A DNA stretch of 23,792 nt from JBEKJU01 sp050011095. Its GTDB lineage: Bacteria; Desulfobacterota; Syntrophorhabdia; Syntrophorhabdales; WCHB1-27. Both the position numbers and the translations under genes were made by a program. The first letter of the stretch is position 1. Every line of letters begins with the position of its first letter. Below, one piece after another: positions 15,174 through 23,208 of this stretch. Below the pieces are notes generated by a model. It ran no database searches. It saw only the letters and a list, made by a program, of their open reading frames with translations, and was not told the origin of the DNA. Location of the stretch: positions 1 through 23,792 of the forward strand of contig JBEKJU010000026.1 in NCBI GenBank assembly GCA_050011095.1. The letters are read 5' to 3'.

Positions 15174-16554
15174 GGCTGTACAACAATCCCGGGAAGCCAT
15201 GAGCAATATTCCGGAAGAAAGCAACCATCGGCTGCCGAGAAGGATTGGAATCTTCGGTCACGTCGGGAATAGAAATTTGGGCGATGAGGCAATTATTGCG
15301 GCGGTTATTCAAAATGTCAGGCTTCGCGATCCCGACGCAGTAATATCGGCTTTCACCATCAACCCCCGGGATACGAAAGAAAGGCACGGGGTAGAGGCAT
15401 TCGCGATACGCCGGGTCAGGAGGACCGCCGCCAGCGAGGTTCTCCACGCAGAAGCGTCGACTGCGGATAGGAAGTCCGTCGGGTATCTGCCCCGGGAGCG
15501 GAACATTAGGGCCTTCGTAAAGAACGTTCCTTTAGTTTATCCGTTCCTTAAGGCCATGCGAGATGGTGTAGTCATTTCCCGTGCCATTGCGGCCGAATTC
15601 GTATTCCTCATTACAAGCGTCCGTAAGCTGAAGGGCATAGACCTTCTCATCGTTGCGGGCTCTCAGCAACTGATCGATTTTGCCGATGGTCCGTGGCGTC
15701 CGTGGGGTCACCCTTATACGCTGTTCAAATGGTCGGTCATCGCCAAATTAATGCGTACGAAACTCGCCTTTGTCAGTGTGGGCGCCGGTCCTATTACATC
15801 CTCTTTAGGCAGGCACTTTATCAGGTCCGCGGCCTCCCACGCCCATTATCAGTCTTATCGGGACGAAAGCTCGCAAAAACTCATGGAACAGATTGGAGTC
15901 CAGGGGTCCAAGCTTGTTGTCCCCGACTTGGTATTCAGTTTACATATTGCGCAAGATGGTGCTGCCGCGGCGCCTTCCTGCGCCTCTCCAATCATCGGTA
16001 TCAATCCTGTCCCTTTTCTCGATCCCATGTACTGGCCGGGGAGCAGCGCTGAGGTTTATGACGACTATGTAAGGAAGCTCGCCAGATTCGCGTCATGGCT
16101 CATCGAAAACGGATTTGCAGTTTTATTTTATCCAACTCAGTTGCGCTCAGACCCCGCGGTCATTCGCGATATACGTGAGGTCATGGAGACAAATGGAGGC
16201 ATACCCGAGGGAAAGATTATCGATTGGCCCGTCGAATCGTTTTCGGACCTTACTTCAGCGCTTTCGATGACGGAAATCGTGGTTGCTACGAGGTTCCACG
16301 GAATTATTATTCCCTATCTGCTAAGAAAGCCGGTTCTATCAATTGCCTATCACCAGAAGACTCTTGATTTGATGAGCAAGATGGGGCAATCGGAATATGT
16401 GGTCGACATTCTTTCCTTTGAGATCGATTCACTCAAGGAACGCTTTCAGAAGCTCAAAAACCGGGTACCGCAAATAAGAGCTGAGGTTGAAAAAAGACTT
16501 CTGTCTTGCAGGGACGAACTCGACAGACAGTATGATCATTTATTGAGGTTGTAA
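15166..16554 (+). CDS. Polysaccharide pyruvyl transferase family protein (copy 1)
   Basis: The 462-residue protein belongs to the CsaB/WcaK-like family, which adds ketal pyruvate from phosphoenolpyruvate to sugars, giving acidic polysaccharide. Seen are an N-terminal Rossmann-like start (RRIGIFGHVGNRNLGDEAII), the conserved centre (GHPYTLFKWSVIAKLMRTKL, then AFVSVGAGPITS and YQSYRDESS), and a C-terminal part with ATRFHGIIIPYLLRKPVLSI. Start is uncertain: ATG 15166 overlaps the methyltransferase by 8 nt, ATG 15199 gives a shorter protein; neither has a strong ribosome site. It is a paralogue of the gene at 21793-23208. It is the last gene before the right repeat copy. Some family members are glycosyltransferase-like in fold, so pyruvylation is likely but not proved. 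Confidence 0.85.
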   Translation: MGRAVQQSREAMSNIPEESNHRLPRRIGIFGHVGNRNLGDEAIIAAVIQNVRLRDPDAVISAFTINPRDTKERHGVEAFAIRRVRRTAASEVLHAEASTADRKSVGYLPRERNIRAFVKNVPLVYPFLKAMRDGVVISRAIAAEFVFLITSVRKLKGIDLLIVAGSQQLIDFADGPWRPWGHPYTLFKWSVIAKLMRTKLAFVSVGAGPITSSLGRHFIRSAASHAHYQSYRDESSQKLMEQIGVQGSKLVVPDLVFSLHIAQDGAAAAPSCASPIIGINPVPFLDPMYWPGSSAEVYDDYVRKLARFASWLIENGFAVLFYPTQLRSDPAVIRDIREVMETNGGIPEGKIIDWPVESFSDLTSALSMTEIVVATRFHGIIIPYLLRKPVLSIAYHQKTLDLMSKMGQSEYVVDILSFEIDSLKERFQKLKNRVPQIRAEVEKRLLSCRDELDRQYDHLLRL

Positions 16555-16583
16555 TAGAAGTGTCTTCACGGCTCACATCCCTG

Positions 16584-16781
16584 TCAACTTGCGGATTCCC
16601 TGCAGCTTGCTGCAGGGAGAATCTTTTTCCGCTTCGCTCCGCCGGCAATTATTGGGGCTCGCGTCGCCCCCTCTGCGGGCAAAGCCACGACCCGCAAGCG
16701 GGTGCCCCGAGACTCCCCCTCAAAGACTCGCTCCGTTCGTTGTCGTGGATACCCTGCTGCTTGCAGCAGGGTCATTTATTC
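16584..16781 (-). repeat. Palindromic mosaic repeat, right copy (inverted)
   Basis: This 198-bp copy matches the left repeat (12211-12444) in reverse complement, almost base for base at both ends. Its hairpins are CCCTGCAGC-TT-GCTGCAGGG (16598-16617) and CCCTGCTGC-TT-GCAGCAGGG (16752-16771), plus ACCCGC-TT-GCGGGT. It lacks the extra ACCCAC-ACA-GTGGGT module and a GCAA insertion seen in the left copy. It starts 30 nt after the pyruvyl transferase stop. No terminal-inverted-repeat transposon gene is inside, and I could not identify a target-site duplication. Confidence 0.85.
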
Positions 16782-16789
16782 GATGACTC

Positions 16790-16829
16790 AATAATGAGGG
16801 GTGCGTAGAATCGGCAAGGCACCATTATT
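16790..16829 (+). other. Imperfect hairpin between the right repeat and the GT2 gene
   Basis: AATAAT...GGTGC at 16790-16804 faces GCACC-ATTATT at 16819-16829, forming an imperfect stem with an internal bulge. There is no T-run after it. It may be a leader structure or the remains of another insertion. Confidence 0.3.
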
Positions 16830-16863
16830 ACCGGGGTTCAAGATAAGGTTTTACGTTACATGA

Positions 16864-17790
16864 GATCAAAAGGCGGTTATCATCACAAAGGATCTTGAAA
16901 GGCCAAGGGTCGGTATAGGGCTGCCGGTTTATAACGGCGAGAAGTATATCGCCCAGACGATCGATTCTCTCCTCGCCCAGACCTTTCAAGATTTCGAACT
17001 CATTATCTCCGACAACGCGTCAACCGATCACACCAGAGAAATATGCCTTTCTTATACGAGCAAGGACGAAAGGGTTCGTTATGCCCGAAACGAAACCAAT
17101 CTTGGCGCCGCCATCAACTACAGGCGCGCTTTTGAGCTTTCATCGGCCGAGTACTTTAGATGGGCCAACAGCGACGATCTGTTCGCGCCTGAATCCCTGT
17201 CCCTATGTGTTGAAGCCCTGGACGTGGAATCGTCCGCCGTCCTCGCCTATCCCAGGACGAAGCTGATCGATCAGGAAGGCCAGGTGATCTCGGACTACGA
17301 TGACCGTCTTCATCTGCAGTCTCCGCAACCAAGTGAACGTTTTGTGCGTCTCATTCAAAATTTGCGCCAGGTGAACGTTATTTACGGATTGATGCGGGCG
17401 GAAGCCTTGAGGCGAACCAGGCTGATCCGGAGCTTTATCGGAGGAGACGTCGTGTTCGTGGCAGAATTGACCTTGTATGGAACATTCCGGGAAATCCCTG
17501 AATTCCTGTTCTATCGTCGACTTCATCCCGGCGCTTTGAGCAATCACAAGACCATTGCCAAGCAGCAGGAGTTCTTTGATCCCAAGACGAAGTACCGGCC
17601 GCCCTTTACCGAATCGAGGCACTTTCTGGCGCATTTCGATTCCGTACACCGGGCACCGTTGGATGCGCACGAGAAAATGCGGCTGTACTCGTTTCTCGCG
17701 CGGTCGGGAATTTGGCGTCGTCGAGAGCTAAGTCATGAATTATTCCAGGCCTTGCGACAGCTGTTTTTTGGTGTTCCCCGCATCAACTGA
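16864..17790 (+). CDS. GT2 family glycosyltransferase with apparent 5' frameshift
   Basis: The frame encodes a clear GT-A glycosyltransferase of about 308 codons: RVGIGLPVYNGEKYIAQTID at the start, LIISDNASTDHTRE as the nucleotide-binding loop, and RWANSDDLFAPE carrying the metal-binding DxD-type motif, with an intact C-terminal part to 17790. But the frame opens after TGA 16861-16863 and has no ATG, GTG or TTG before the catalytic domain. An ATG at 16860 reads M-R-S-K then hits TGA 16896-16898; removing one base in AAAAGGCGG (16868-16876) joins it to the GT2 frame as M-R-S-K-A-V-I-I-T-K. So there is a one-base insertion, a sequencing error or a rare start. It should add a sugar to the lipid-linked repeat unit if expressed. 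Confidence 0.75.
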   Translation, partial: DQKAVIITKDLERPRVGIGLPVYNGEKYIAQTIDSLLAQTFQDFELIISDNASTDHTREICLSYTSKDERVRYARNETNLGAAINYRRAFELSSAEYFRWANSDDLFAPESLSLCVEALDVESSAVLAYPRTKLIDQEGQVISDYDDRLHLQSPQPSERFVRLIQNLRQVNVIYGLMRAEALRRTRLIRSFIGGDVVFVAELTLYGTFREIPEFLFYRRLHPGALSNHKTIAKQQEFFDPKTKYRPPFTESRHFLAHFDSVHRAPLDAHEKMRLYSFLARSGIWRRRELSHELFQALRQLFFGVPRIN

Positions 17791-18002
17791 TTTTTCAGGA
17801 GATTACCGGTAACGCGGTTGTCCACCCCGGGTTCATTCTGTGAGCTTGAACACGTCGCCGATGCCCGTGTCCTGTCTTCCGTTTGAACTGACAGCCGACG
17901 TGATTGGTCTTCTTGATTGTCAAAAGTGGTTCGAAGGAGCGAGAGTCCGATGTTTTGTTTTAAGCACAGGGTAGATATGCAGATTCCAAGGGGGGAATTT
18001 CT

Positions 18003-18821
18003 ATGAAAGTCGTACTTTTCTGCGGAGGCTTAGGGACGAGGCTGGGCGGACTAACAGACGATGTGCCCAAGCCGATGGTCAAGATCGGCTACCGGCCCAT
18101 ACTCTGGCACGTCATGAAATACTATGCCCATTGGGGACATAATCAGTTCATTTTGTGCCTGGGTTATAAGGCCGATAAAATAAAGCAATATTTTTTGAAC
18201 TATGATGAATGTCTTTCAAACGATTTTACCATGACAAACGGTGGGCGGGACCTCCACCTGGAAAAGTGCGACATTACAGACTGGAAGATCACGTTTGTCG
18301 ATACGGGCTTGAGAACAAACGTTGGGCAGCGGCTGAAAGCCGTAGAGAAATACGTTGCGGACGATGACATATTTCTGGCGAATTACTCCGACGGCCTGAC
18401 GGACCTGCCCCTTCCGGAGATGATCGATGTTTTTCAAAAAACCAACAAGATAGCCTGTTTCATTTGCGTAAAGCCTTCACAGACCTTTCATGTCGTCTCC
18501 CTTGATGGCGGAGATCTGGTGCAAGATATTCAATACGTGCGGGACACCGATATTATGATAAATGGCGGTTATTTTGCCTTTCGAAAGGAGATATTCCGTT
18601 ATATCAGGGAAGGAGAGGAGCTCGTTGAAGAGCCGTTCCGCAGATTGATTGAAGAAGGACAGATCGTCGGCTTCAAATATGACAATTACTGGTGTATGGA
18701 TACCTTTAAAGACCAACAGGTGCTGAGTGATATGTACGAGTACGGCAACGCGCCATGGGAAATTTGGAAGAACCGTGCCACCAACACGACGTGGCGACAG
18801 CAGCGAGTTACAGAGCGTTAG
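18003..18821 (+). CDS. rfbF: Glucose-1-phosphate cytidylyltransferase-like nucleotidyltransferase
   Basis: The 272-residue protein has a strong ribosome site (AAGGGGGG). The sugar-nucleotidyltransferase signature is CGGLGTRLG (7-15) with KPM at 23-25, and NYSDGLTDLPLPEM (127-140) carries the metal-binding Asp130. FLNYDECLSNDF, TFVDTGLRTNVGQRLKAVE, SQTFHVVS and WCMDTFKD are hallmarks of RfbF-type enzymes, which make CDP-glucose from glucose-1-phosphate and CTP. CDP-glucose usually feeds a CDP-glucose 4,6-dehydratase (RfbG), not seen in this window. The preceding 212-nt spacer has no gene. It abuts the deacetylase gene (stop at 18821, next ATG at 18822). It has AT-rich stretches: 18181-18240 has 17 G/C of 60. 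RfbF-type family is firm; the exact sugar is inferred. Confidence 0.85.
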   Translation: MKVVLFCGGLGTRLGGLTDDVPKPMVKIGYRPILWHVMKYYAHWGHNQFILCLGYKADKIKQYFLNYDECLSNDFTMTNGGRDLHLEKCDITDWKITFVDTGLRTNVGQRLKAVEKYVADDDIFLANYSDGLTDLPLPEMIDVFQKTNKIACFICVKPSQTFHVVSLDGGDLVQDIQYVRDTDIMINGGYFAFRKEIFRYIREGEELVEEPFRRLIEEGQIVGFKYDNYWCMDTFKDQQVLSDMYEYGNAPWEIWKNRATNTTWRQQRVTER

Positions 18822-19475
18822 ATGCTTACATTCGGACTCAAACGAACGGACTCCTCGCACCTGAGAATACTCTGCCTCGGGGCACACAGTGACGATATCG
18901 AAATCGGGTGTGGAGGTACCATCATCAGGCTGCTGGAAGAGGATCACAGCGCGGAGATCCATTGGGTGGTCTTTTCAGCCATCGGGGAGAGGGCCTCGGA
19001 GGCGGAAGGAAGCGCTGACCTCTTTCTTTCGAGGGTCGGAAAGAAGACAATAAGACTGGAATCCTTCAAGGATGGCTTTTTCCCTTATATGGGCGCCGAA
19101 ATAAAGGAATATTTCGAACAATTGAAAGGGGAATTCGTTCCTGATATGATTTTCACACATTTCAGGAACGATCTGCACCAGGACCATCGCCTTATTTGCG
19201 AGCTGACCTGGAATACCTTCAGAAACCACCTGATACTAGAGTATGAGATCCCAAAGTACGACGGAGATTTGGGAAGTCCTAATCTTTTTGTTCATTTGAC
19301 GGATGAGATGAGCACGAAAAAGATTGACCATATTCGAAAGCATTTCAAGACTCAGAGCAGCAGGCAGTGGTTCACCGATGATATGTTCCTTTCATTAATG
19401 AGACTGCGCGGGATGGAGTCGAATGCCCCAGAGAGATATGCCGAGGCCTTCTACTGTCGGAAAATGGTTGTGTGA
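18822..19475 (+). CDS. PIG-L family deacetylase (LmbE-like)
   Basis: The 217-residue protein directly abuts the cytidylyltransferase gene. The zinc site reads GAHSDDIEIGCGGT (H22, D25; AHSDD instead of the usual AHPDD) and LHQDHR (H119-Q-D-H122). The family removes N-acetyl groups from amino sugars, including GlcNAc-PI, mycothiol intermediates and some lipid-linked or nucleotide sugars. Here it is tightly paired with the nucleotidyltransferase, so the substrate is probably an N-acyl sugar of this pathway. It might also act on another amide. The ORF starts at ATG 18822, without a separate ribosome site, consistent with translational coupling. Followed after 35 nt by the aminotransferase. Confidence 0.88.
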   Translation: MLTFGLKRTDSSHLRILCLGAHSDDIEIGCGGTIIRLLEEDHSAEIHWVVFSAIGERASEAEGSADLFLSRVGKKTIRLESFKDGFFPYMGAEIKEYFEQLKGEFVPDMIFTHFRNDLHQDHRLICELTWNTFRNHLILEYEIPKYDGDLGSPNLFVHLTDEMSTKKIDHIRKHFKTQSSRQWFTDDMFLSLMRLRGMESNAPERYAEAFYCRKMVV

Positions 19476-19510
19476 GCATGGAGATCACTTTTTGAAAGGG
19501 CAGATAAAAA

Positions 19511-20818
19511 ATGAAGTTTGAAAAATCGAGACAACTACAGCAGAAAAGCCATTCACTGATACCTGGCGGCGGCCACACCTATGCCAAGGGGGATGACCAG
19601 TACCCCATCCTCGCCCCCGGTTTTATCGTAAGGGGCGAAGGCTCCCACGTATGGGACCCGGACGGGAACGAGTTCATAGAATATGGCATGGGTCTTCGGG
19701 CCGTCACCCTGGGCCATGGATTCAGGCCCGTTGTAGAGGCCGCATATAGAGAGATGGCGGCGGGCATCAATTTCACGAGACCTTCACCCATCGAGGCGCA
19801 ATGCGCCGAGACGCTTCTCGGGCTGATCGATGGCGCCGATATGGCGAAATTCGCCAAGAACGGGTCCGACGCGACAACCGCCGCGGTAAAGCTGGCCAGG
19901 GCGTATACGGGAAAAGACCTCATCGCCCTGTGCGGGGACCAGGCGTTCTTCTCAACCGATGACTGGTTCATAGGGAGCACGGCCATGTCCGCCGGCATTC
20001 CCCAGGCAATCCGTGACCTCTCCCTCAAATTCCATTTCAACGATATAGGTAGCCTGCGGGAGTTGTTCAAGGCATATCCGGGTCAGATAGCCTGTGTGGT
20101 CCTCGAGGCCGCGACCACCGTCGAGCCGGCCGATGGTTTTCTTCAGGACGTCCGGACGGTCTGCAAAGAGGAGGGGGCGGTCTTCATCCTCGACGAGATG
20201 ATCACCGGATTCAGGTGGCACATCGGCGGGGCGCAGGCGTACTATGGCGTCGAGCCCGACCTTTCCGCCTTCGGAAAGGCCCTGGCGAACGGTTTCTCGG
20301 TGTCCGCCCTCGTGGGTAAGCGGGAGATCATGGAACTGGGCGGCCTTTTCCACGACAAGGACAGGGTTTTCCTTCTCTCCACCACTCATGGGGCCGAAAA
20401 CCATGCGTTGGCGGCGGCCGTGAAGACCATGGAAGTATATAAAGAACAGGATGTCATCACCCACCTCTGGAACAAAGGCGAGACCCTGCGGCTCGGCCTT
20501 AACCGGGTGGCCCGGGAATTAGGGGTCGATGATTTCTTCCACGTCGTGGGCATGCCGTGCAGCCTGGTCTACGCGACGTGGGACCCGGAGAAGAAACCGT
20601 CACAGGTCTATAGGGCCCTCTTCATGCAGGAGACGATAAAACGGGGACTACTCATGCCATCACTCGTCGTGAGCTTTGCCCACACGGATGCAGACATCGC
20701 GAAAACCATCGACGGCATCGGCGAGGCGCTCGTCGTGTACGAGAAGGCCCTGCGCGAAGGCGCCGACAAGTACCTCATCGGCAGACCCGTGAAACCCGTA
20801 TTCCGCGCAAGAAACTGA
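19511..20818 (+). CDS. Class III PLP aminotransferase, glutamate-1-semialdehyde aminomutase-like
   Basis: The 435-residue protein has the class III fold: GDQAFFSTDDWF near the cofactor site, LDEMITGFRW (D228) contacting the pyridine nitrogen, and LSAFGKALANG with the PLP-binding Lys256. SLIPGGGHTYAKGDD and NFTRPSPIEAQCAE resemble HemL-related proteins. It is not placed with haem genes but in a sugar cluster, between a deacetylase and an amidohydrolase, so it more likely aminates a keto-sugar or a small acyl precursor than makes 5-aminolevulinate. GC content is high again, unlike the two genes upstream. AAAGGG (19494-19499) lies 11 nt before the ATG, a somewhat long spacing. Family is firm; the substrate is unknown. 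Confidence 0.85.
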   Translation: MKFEKSRQLQQKSHSLIPGGGHTYAKGDDQYPILAPGFIVRGEGSHVWDPDGNEFIEYGMGLRAVTLGHGFRPVVEAAYREMAAGINFTRPSPIEAQCAETLLGLIDGADMAKFAKNGSDATTAAVKLARAYTGKDLIALCGDQAFFSTDDWFIGSTAMSAGIPQAIRDLSLKFHFNDIGSLRELFKAYPGQIACVVLEAATTVEPADGFLQDVRTVCKEEGAVFILDEMITGFRWHIGGAQAYYGVEPDLSAFGKALANGFSVSALVGKREIMELGGLFHDKDRVFLLSTTHGAENHALAAAVKTMEVYKEQDVITHLWNKGETLRLGLNRVARELGVDDFFHVVGMPCSLVYATWDPEKKPSQVYRALFMQETIKRGLLMPSLVVSFAHTDADIAKTIDGIGEALVVYEKALREGADKYLIGRPVKPVFRARN

Positions 20819-20859
20819 GCAATGCGCGCGTCTTTGGACTTTAGGGAGAGAATGACGAC

Positions 20860-21651
20860 ATGCGGGTAGCCGTTGTCCAGACCGACTCCATCTTCGGCGC
20901 AAGGAAGGAGAACATCCGCGAGGCCCTATCGATGATGGAATCTGCCCAGGCGGACCTCTATGTCCTCCCCGAGCTCTTCGCGTGCGGCTACAATTTTATC
21001 GACGCCGACGAAGCGCGATCTCTCGCGGAGCCCTTTGATACCGGTTACACATGCCGGGAAATGTCGCGGTTCGCCCGCGAGGCGGATTGCATCGTGGTTT
21101 ATGGCTTCGCTGAATCCGACGGAAACGATGTGTACAACTCCGCGGCGCTCGTCGGCGGCGATGGGACGCGGGGGCTCTATAGAAAGGTCCACCTCTTTGA
21201 TCGGGAAAAACTCTTTTTCAGGCCGGGCGATCTCGGCTTCCAGGTTTTTTCTACCAAAATCGGAAGAATCGGCCTCATGATATGCTTTGACTGGTACTTT
21301 CCGGAGAGCGCCCGGACACTCGCGCTCAAAGGCGCGCAACTGATCGCGCACCCGGCAAACCTGGTTCTCCCCAACTGTCCTGACGGCATGCGGACGCGAT
21401 GCCTTGAGAACCGCGTATTCGCGGCAACCGCAAACAGGATAGGCACCGAGCAGCGGGGCGGAAATACCCTCACCTTTATCGGACAGAGCCAGATCACTTC
21501 ACCCAGGGGAGAGATCATCCACCGGTCGCCGGCGGATGATCGTGAGATAGGCGTCCACGAGATCGATCCGGCCTTGGCTGATGACAAGAACGTGACCAGT
21601 CTGAACCATCTTTTCAACGACAGACGGCCAGAGACATATCGGCAAGATTGA
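20860..21651 (+). CDS. Carbon-nitrogen hydrolase (nitrilase superfamily amidase)
   Basis: The 263-residue protein has the complete Glu-Lys-Cys catalytic set: E38 in LPELFACGYN, K109 in YRKVHLFDREK and C142 in LMICFDWYFPES. The family cleaves amides, nitriles or carbamoyl groups, or transfers acyl groups. It follows the aminotransferase by 41 nt with AGGGAGAG 9 nt before ATG 20860, so the pair is probably one operon and may act in succession on the same nitrogen-bearing substrate. C-terminal SQITSPRGEIIHRSPADDRE is typical of amidase-type members. No membrane helix is seen, so it is not an apolipoprotein N-acyltransferase. The physiological substrate cannot be read from the sequence. Confidence 0.88.
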   Translation: MRVAVVQTDSIFGARKENIREALSMMESAQADLYVLPELFACGYNFIDADEARSLAEPFDTGYTCREMSRFAREADCIVVYGFAESDGNDVYNSAALVGGDGTRGLYRKVHLFDREKLFFRPGDLGFQVFSTKIGRIGLMICFDWYFPESARTLALKGAQLIAHPANLVLPNCPDGMRTRCLENRVFAATANRIGTEQRGGNTLTFIGQSQITSPRGEIIHRSPADDREIGVHEIDPALADDKNVTSLNHLFNDRRPETYRQD

Positions 21652-21792
21652 ATCTGCAATCTGAAAGTAATGAATACCCTCCGATAATTGGAGAGGCTTC
21701 ATTGACGCCGTTGATTTGGCAACCGCATGGGCGGATGAAATGAAAGAGCGCAATTGAGCACGCCAATCCCAATATATCATAATACTGTTTTA

Positions 21793-23208
21793 ATGAAACG
21801 GGCATCAAAGGATAGCGAAAGAAAAGGACCAAGAAAGGTAGGTCTTCTGACCCCCTATACGGGAGGCAATCTAGGTGATGCCGCTATCCAGGAGGCGGCC
21901 ATCTGTAATGTAAGGAGGTTCTGGCCCGGAGCAGAAGTGTGCGGATTCACCCTGGACCCCGAGGCCAGCGCGAGAAGGCACGGCATCCCTTGTTATCCCA
22001 TCATGGGCCCTTCTCCAAGACATTACGCCCCGGTCAGTTGGCCCCGCGCCGCAGGTCCGGCGTCAGGGACGGGGGGGGCGTCCGGCGCCATCGCTCATCG
22101 CACCTCCCTCGCCGTCAGAAAGGCGGTCCGACGAATCCCGTTTCTTGCCGGTGTTCTTCGAAGGTCCTACCATGCGACGCAGCGGATATCCCGGAAGGGC
22201 GCGGGCCTTCTCTTTGAGACAAGGCATGTGATAGCGTCCTACAGGAGGGTGAGGCAACTCGACCTCGTGATCGTATCGGGAGGAGGTCAGCTCGATGACT
22301 ATTGGGGAGGACCTTGGGGGCATCCTTATGCACTCCTCAAGTGGGGGCTTTTGGCGTGGGCAGCTCGAAAGCCTTACGTTTTTCTCAGTGTGGGAACATG
22401 CGCCCTCCGTTCAACGCTGAGCACGCTGTTTATAAGAGGAGCCCTCAAGCTGGCGGTCTACAGGTCATATCGCGACCAGGGTTCCAAGGACCTCGTGAAT
22501 AGATTGGGCTTTACCAGGAGTGATCCGGTCTTCCCCGATCTTGCATTCAGCTACTCCGTGCCGTCGAATGGGAACCGGCGGAAATCCGTCAGTGAGAGAC
22601 TTGTGATAGGTGTAAGCCCCATAGCATACCTGCATCCCCATCTGTGGCCAATGTCGAACGCCTCGGTTCATGACGCCTACATGAAGGAACTGGCCGTTTT
22701 CATCGCCTCCCTCGTTCGCCAAGGTCACAGGGTGGTGCTGTTACCCACTGCAACCTCGGATGCGGTTGTGATAAAGGAATTGATCCATATCTTGCACGTC
22801 GATCACGGCCTCGGACAGGATTCGGCCATCACCGGCCCCCCGGTCTCCGGCCTGGATGATCTGTTCTTTCATCTCCGGAGGGTCGATTGCATGGTCGCAA
22901 GCCGCCTCCACGGCGTGATCTTGTCCCACCTGGCGGGAAAGCCCGTTCTTGCGGTTTCATATGACAGAAAAGTCGCCGCCTACATGACTGACATGGCGCA
23001 GCCGGAGTTCTGTCTAGACATCCATACCGTGACTGCGGTTTCACTTGAGAAAACACTGCATCAGTTGCTGGCAAATAGCGAACGGTCAGGGGCAGCCATT
23101 TCTGAAAGGGCATCGGAGTTTCGCCGATTGCTTGAAAACCAATACGACGCAGCATTCTCGGCAATAGAAGAGACTCAGTCAGGCGGAAGGAGGCAAAGGC
23201 ATCCATGA
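21793..23208 (+). CDS. Polysaccharide pyruvyl transferase family protein (copy 2)
   Basis: The protein has about 471 residues from ATG 21793; a TTG at 21754 would add 13. The order of motifs parallels the gene at 15166-16554: RKVGLLTPYTGGNLGDAAIQ, GHPYALLKWGLLAWAARKPY, YRSYRDQGS, and ASRLHGVILSHLAGKPVLAV near the C-terminus. The family attaches pyruvate ketals from phosphoenolpyruvate to polysaccharide sugars. The two copies differ greatly in detail (for example SVGAGPITS against SVGTCALRS), so they probably act on different acceptor residues. It overlaps the next glycosyltransferase by 4 nt (ATGA). No clear ribosome site precedes either start; TTGAGC at 21754 and CATAAT at 21778 could be a weak promoter close to the ATG. 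Confidence 0.83.
   Translation: MKRASKDSERKGPRKVGLLTPYTGGNLGDAAIQEAAICNVRRFWPGAEVCGFTLDPEASARRHGIPCYPIMGPSPRHYAPVSWPRAAGPASGTGGASGAIAHRTSLAVRKAVRRIPFLAGVLRRSYHATQRISRKGAGLLFETRHVIASYRRVRQLDLVIVSGGGQLDDYWGGPWGHPYALLKWGLLAWAARKPYVFLSVGTCALRSTLSTLFIRGALKLAVYRSYRDQGSKDLVNRLGFTRSDPVFPDLAFSYSVPSNGNRRKSVSERLVIGVSPIAYLHPHLWPMSNASVHDAYMKELAVFIASLVRQGHRVVLLPTATSDAVVIKELIHILHVDHGLGQDSAITGPPVSGLDDLFFHLRRVDCMVASRLHGVILSHLAGKPVLAVSYDRKVAAYMTDMAQPEFCLDIHTVTAVSLEKTLHQLLANSERSGAAISERASEFRRLLENQYDAAFSAIEETQSGGRRQRHP

Noticed and set aside
16560..16808. Open frames across the right repeat copy
   Set aside because: Non-coding palindromic DNA, as for the left copy.
19511..20818. True hemL for haem synthesis
   Set aside because: Located within a sugar cluster with no haem genes nearby; the family includes many aminotransferases of other function.
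21660..21792. Imperfect dyad CCTCC...GGAG and possible promoter before the second pyruvyl transferase
   Set aside because: The stem is too short and the -35/-10 match too weak to call as a feature.
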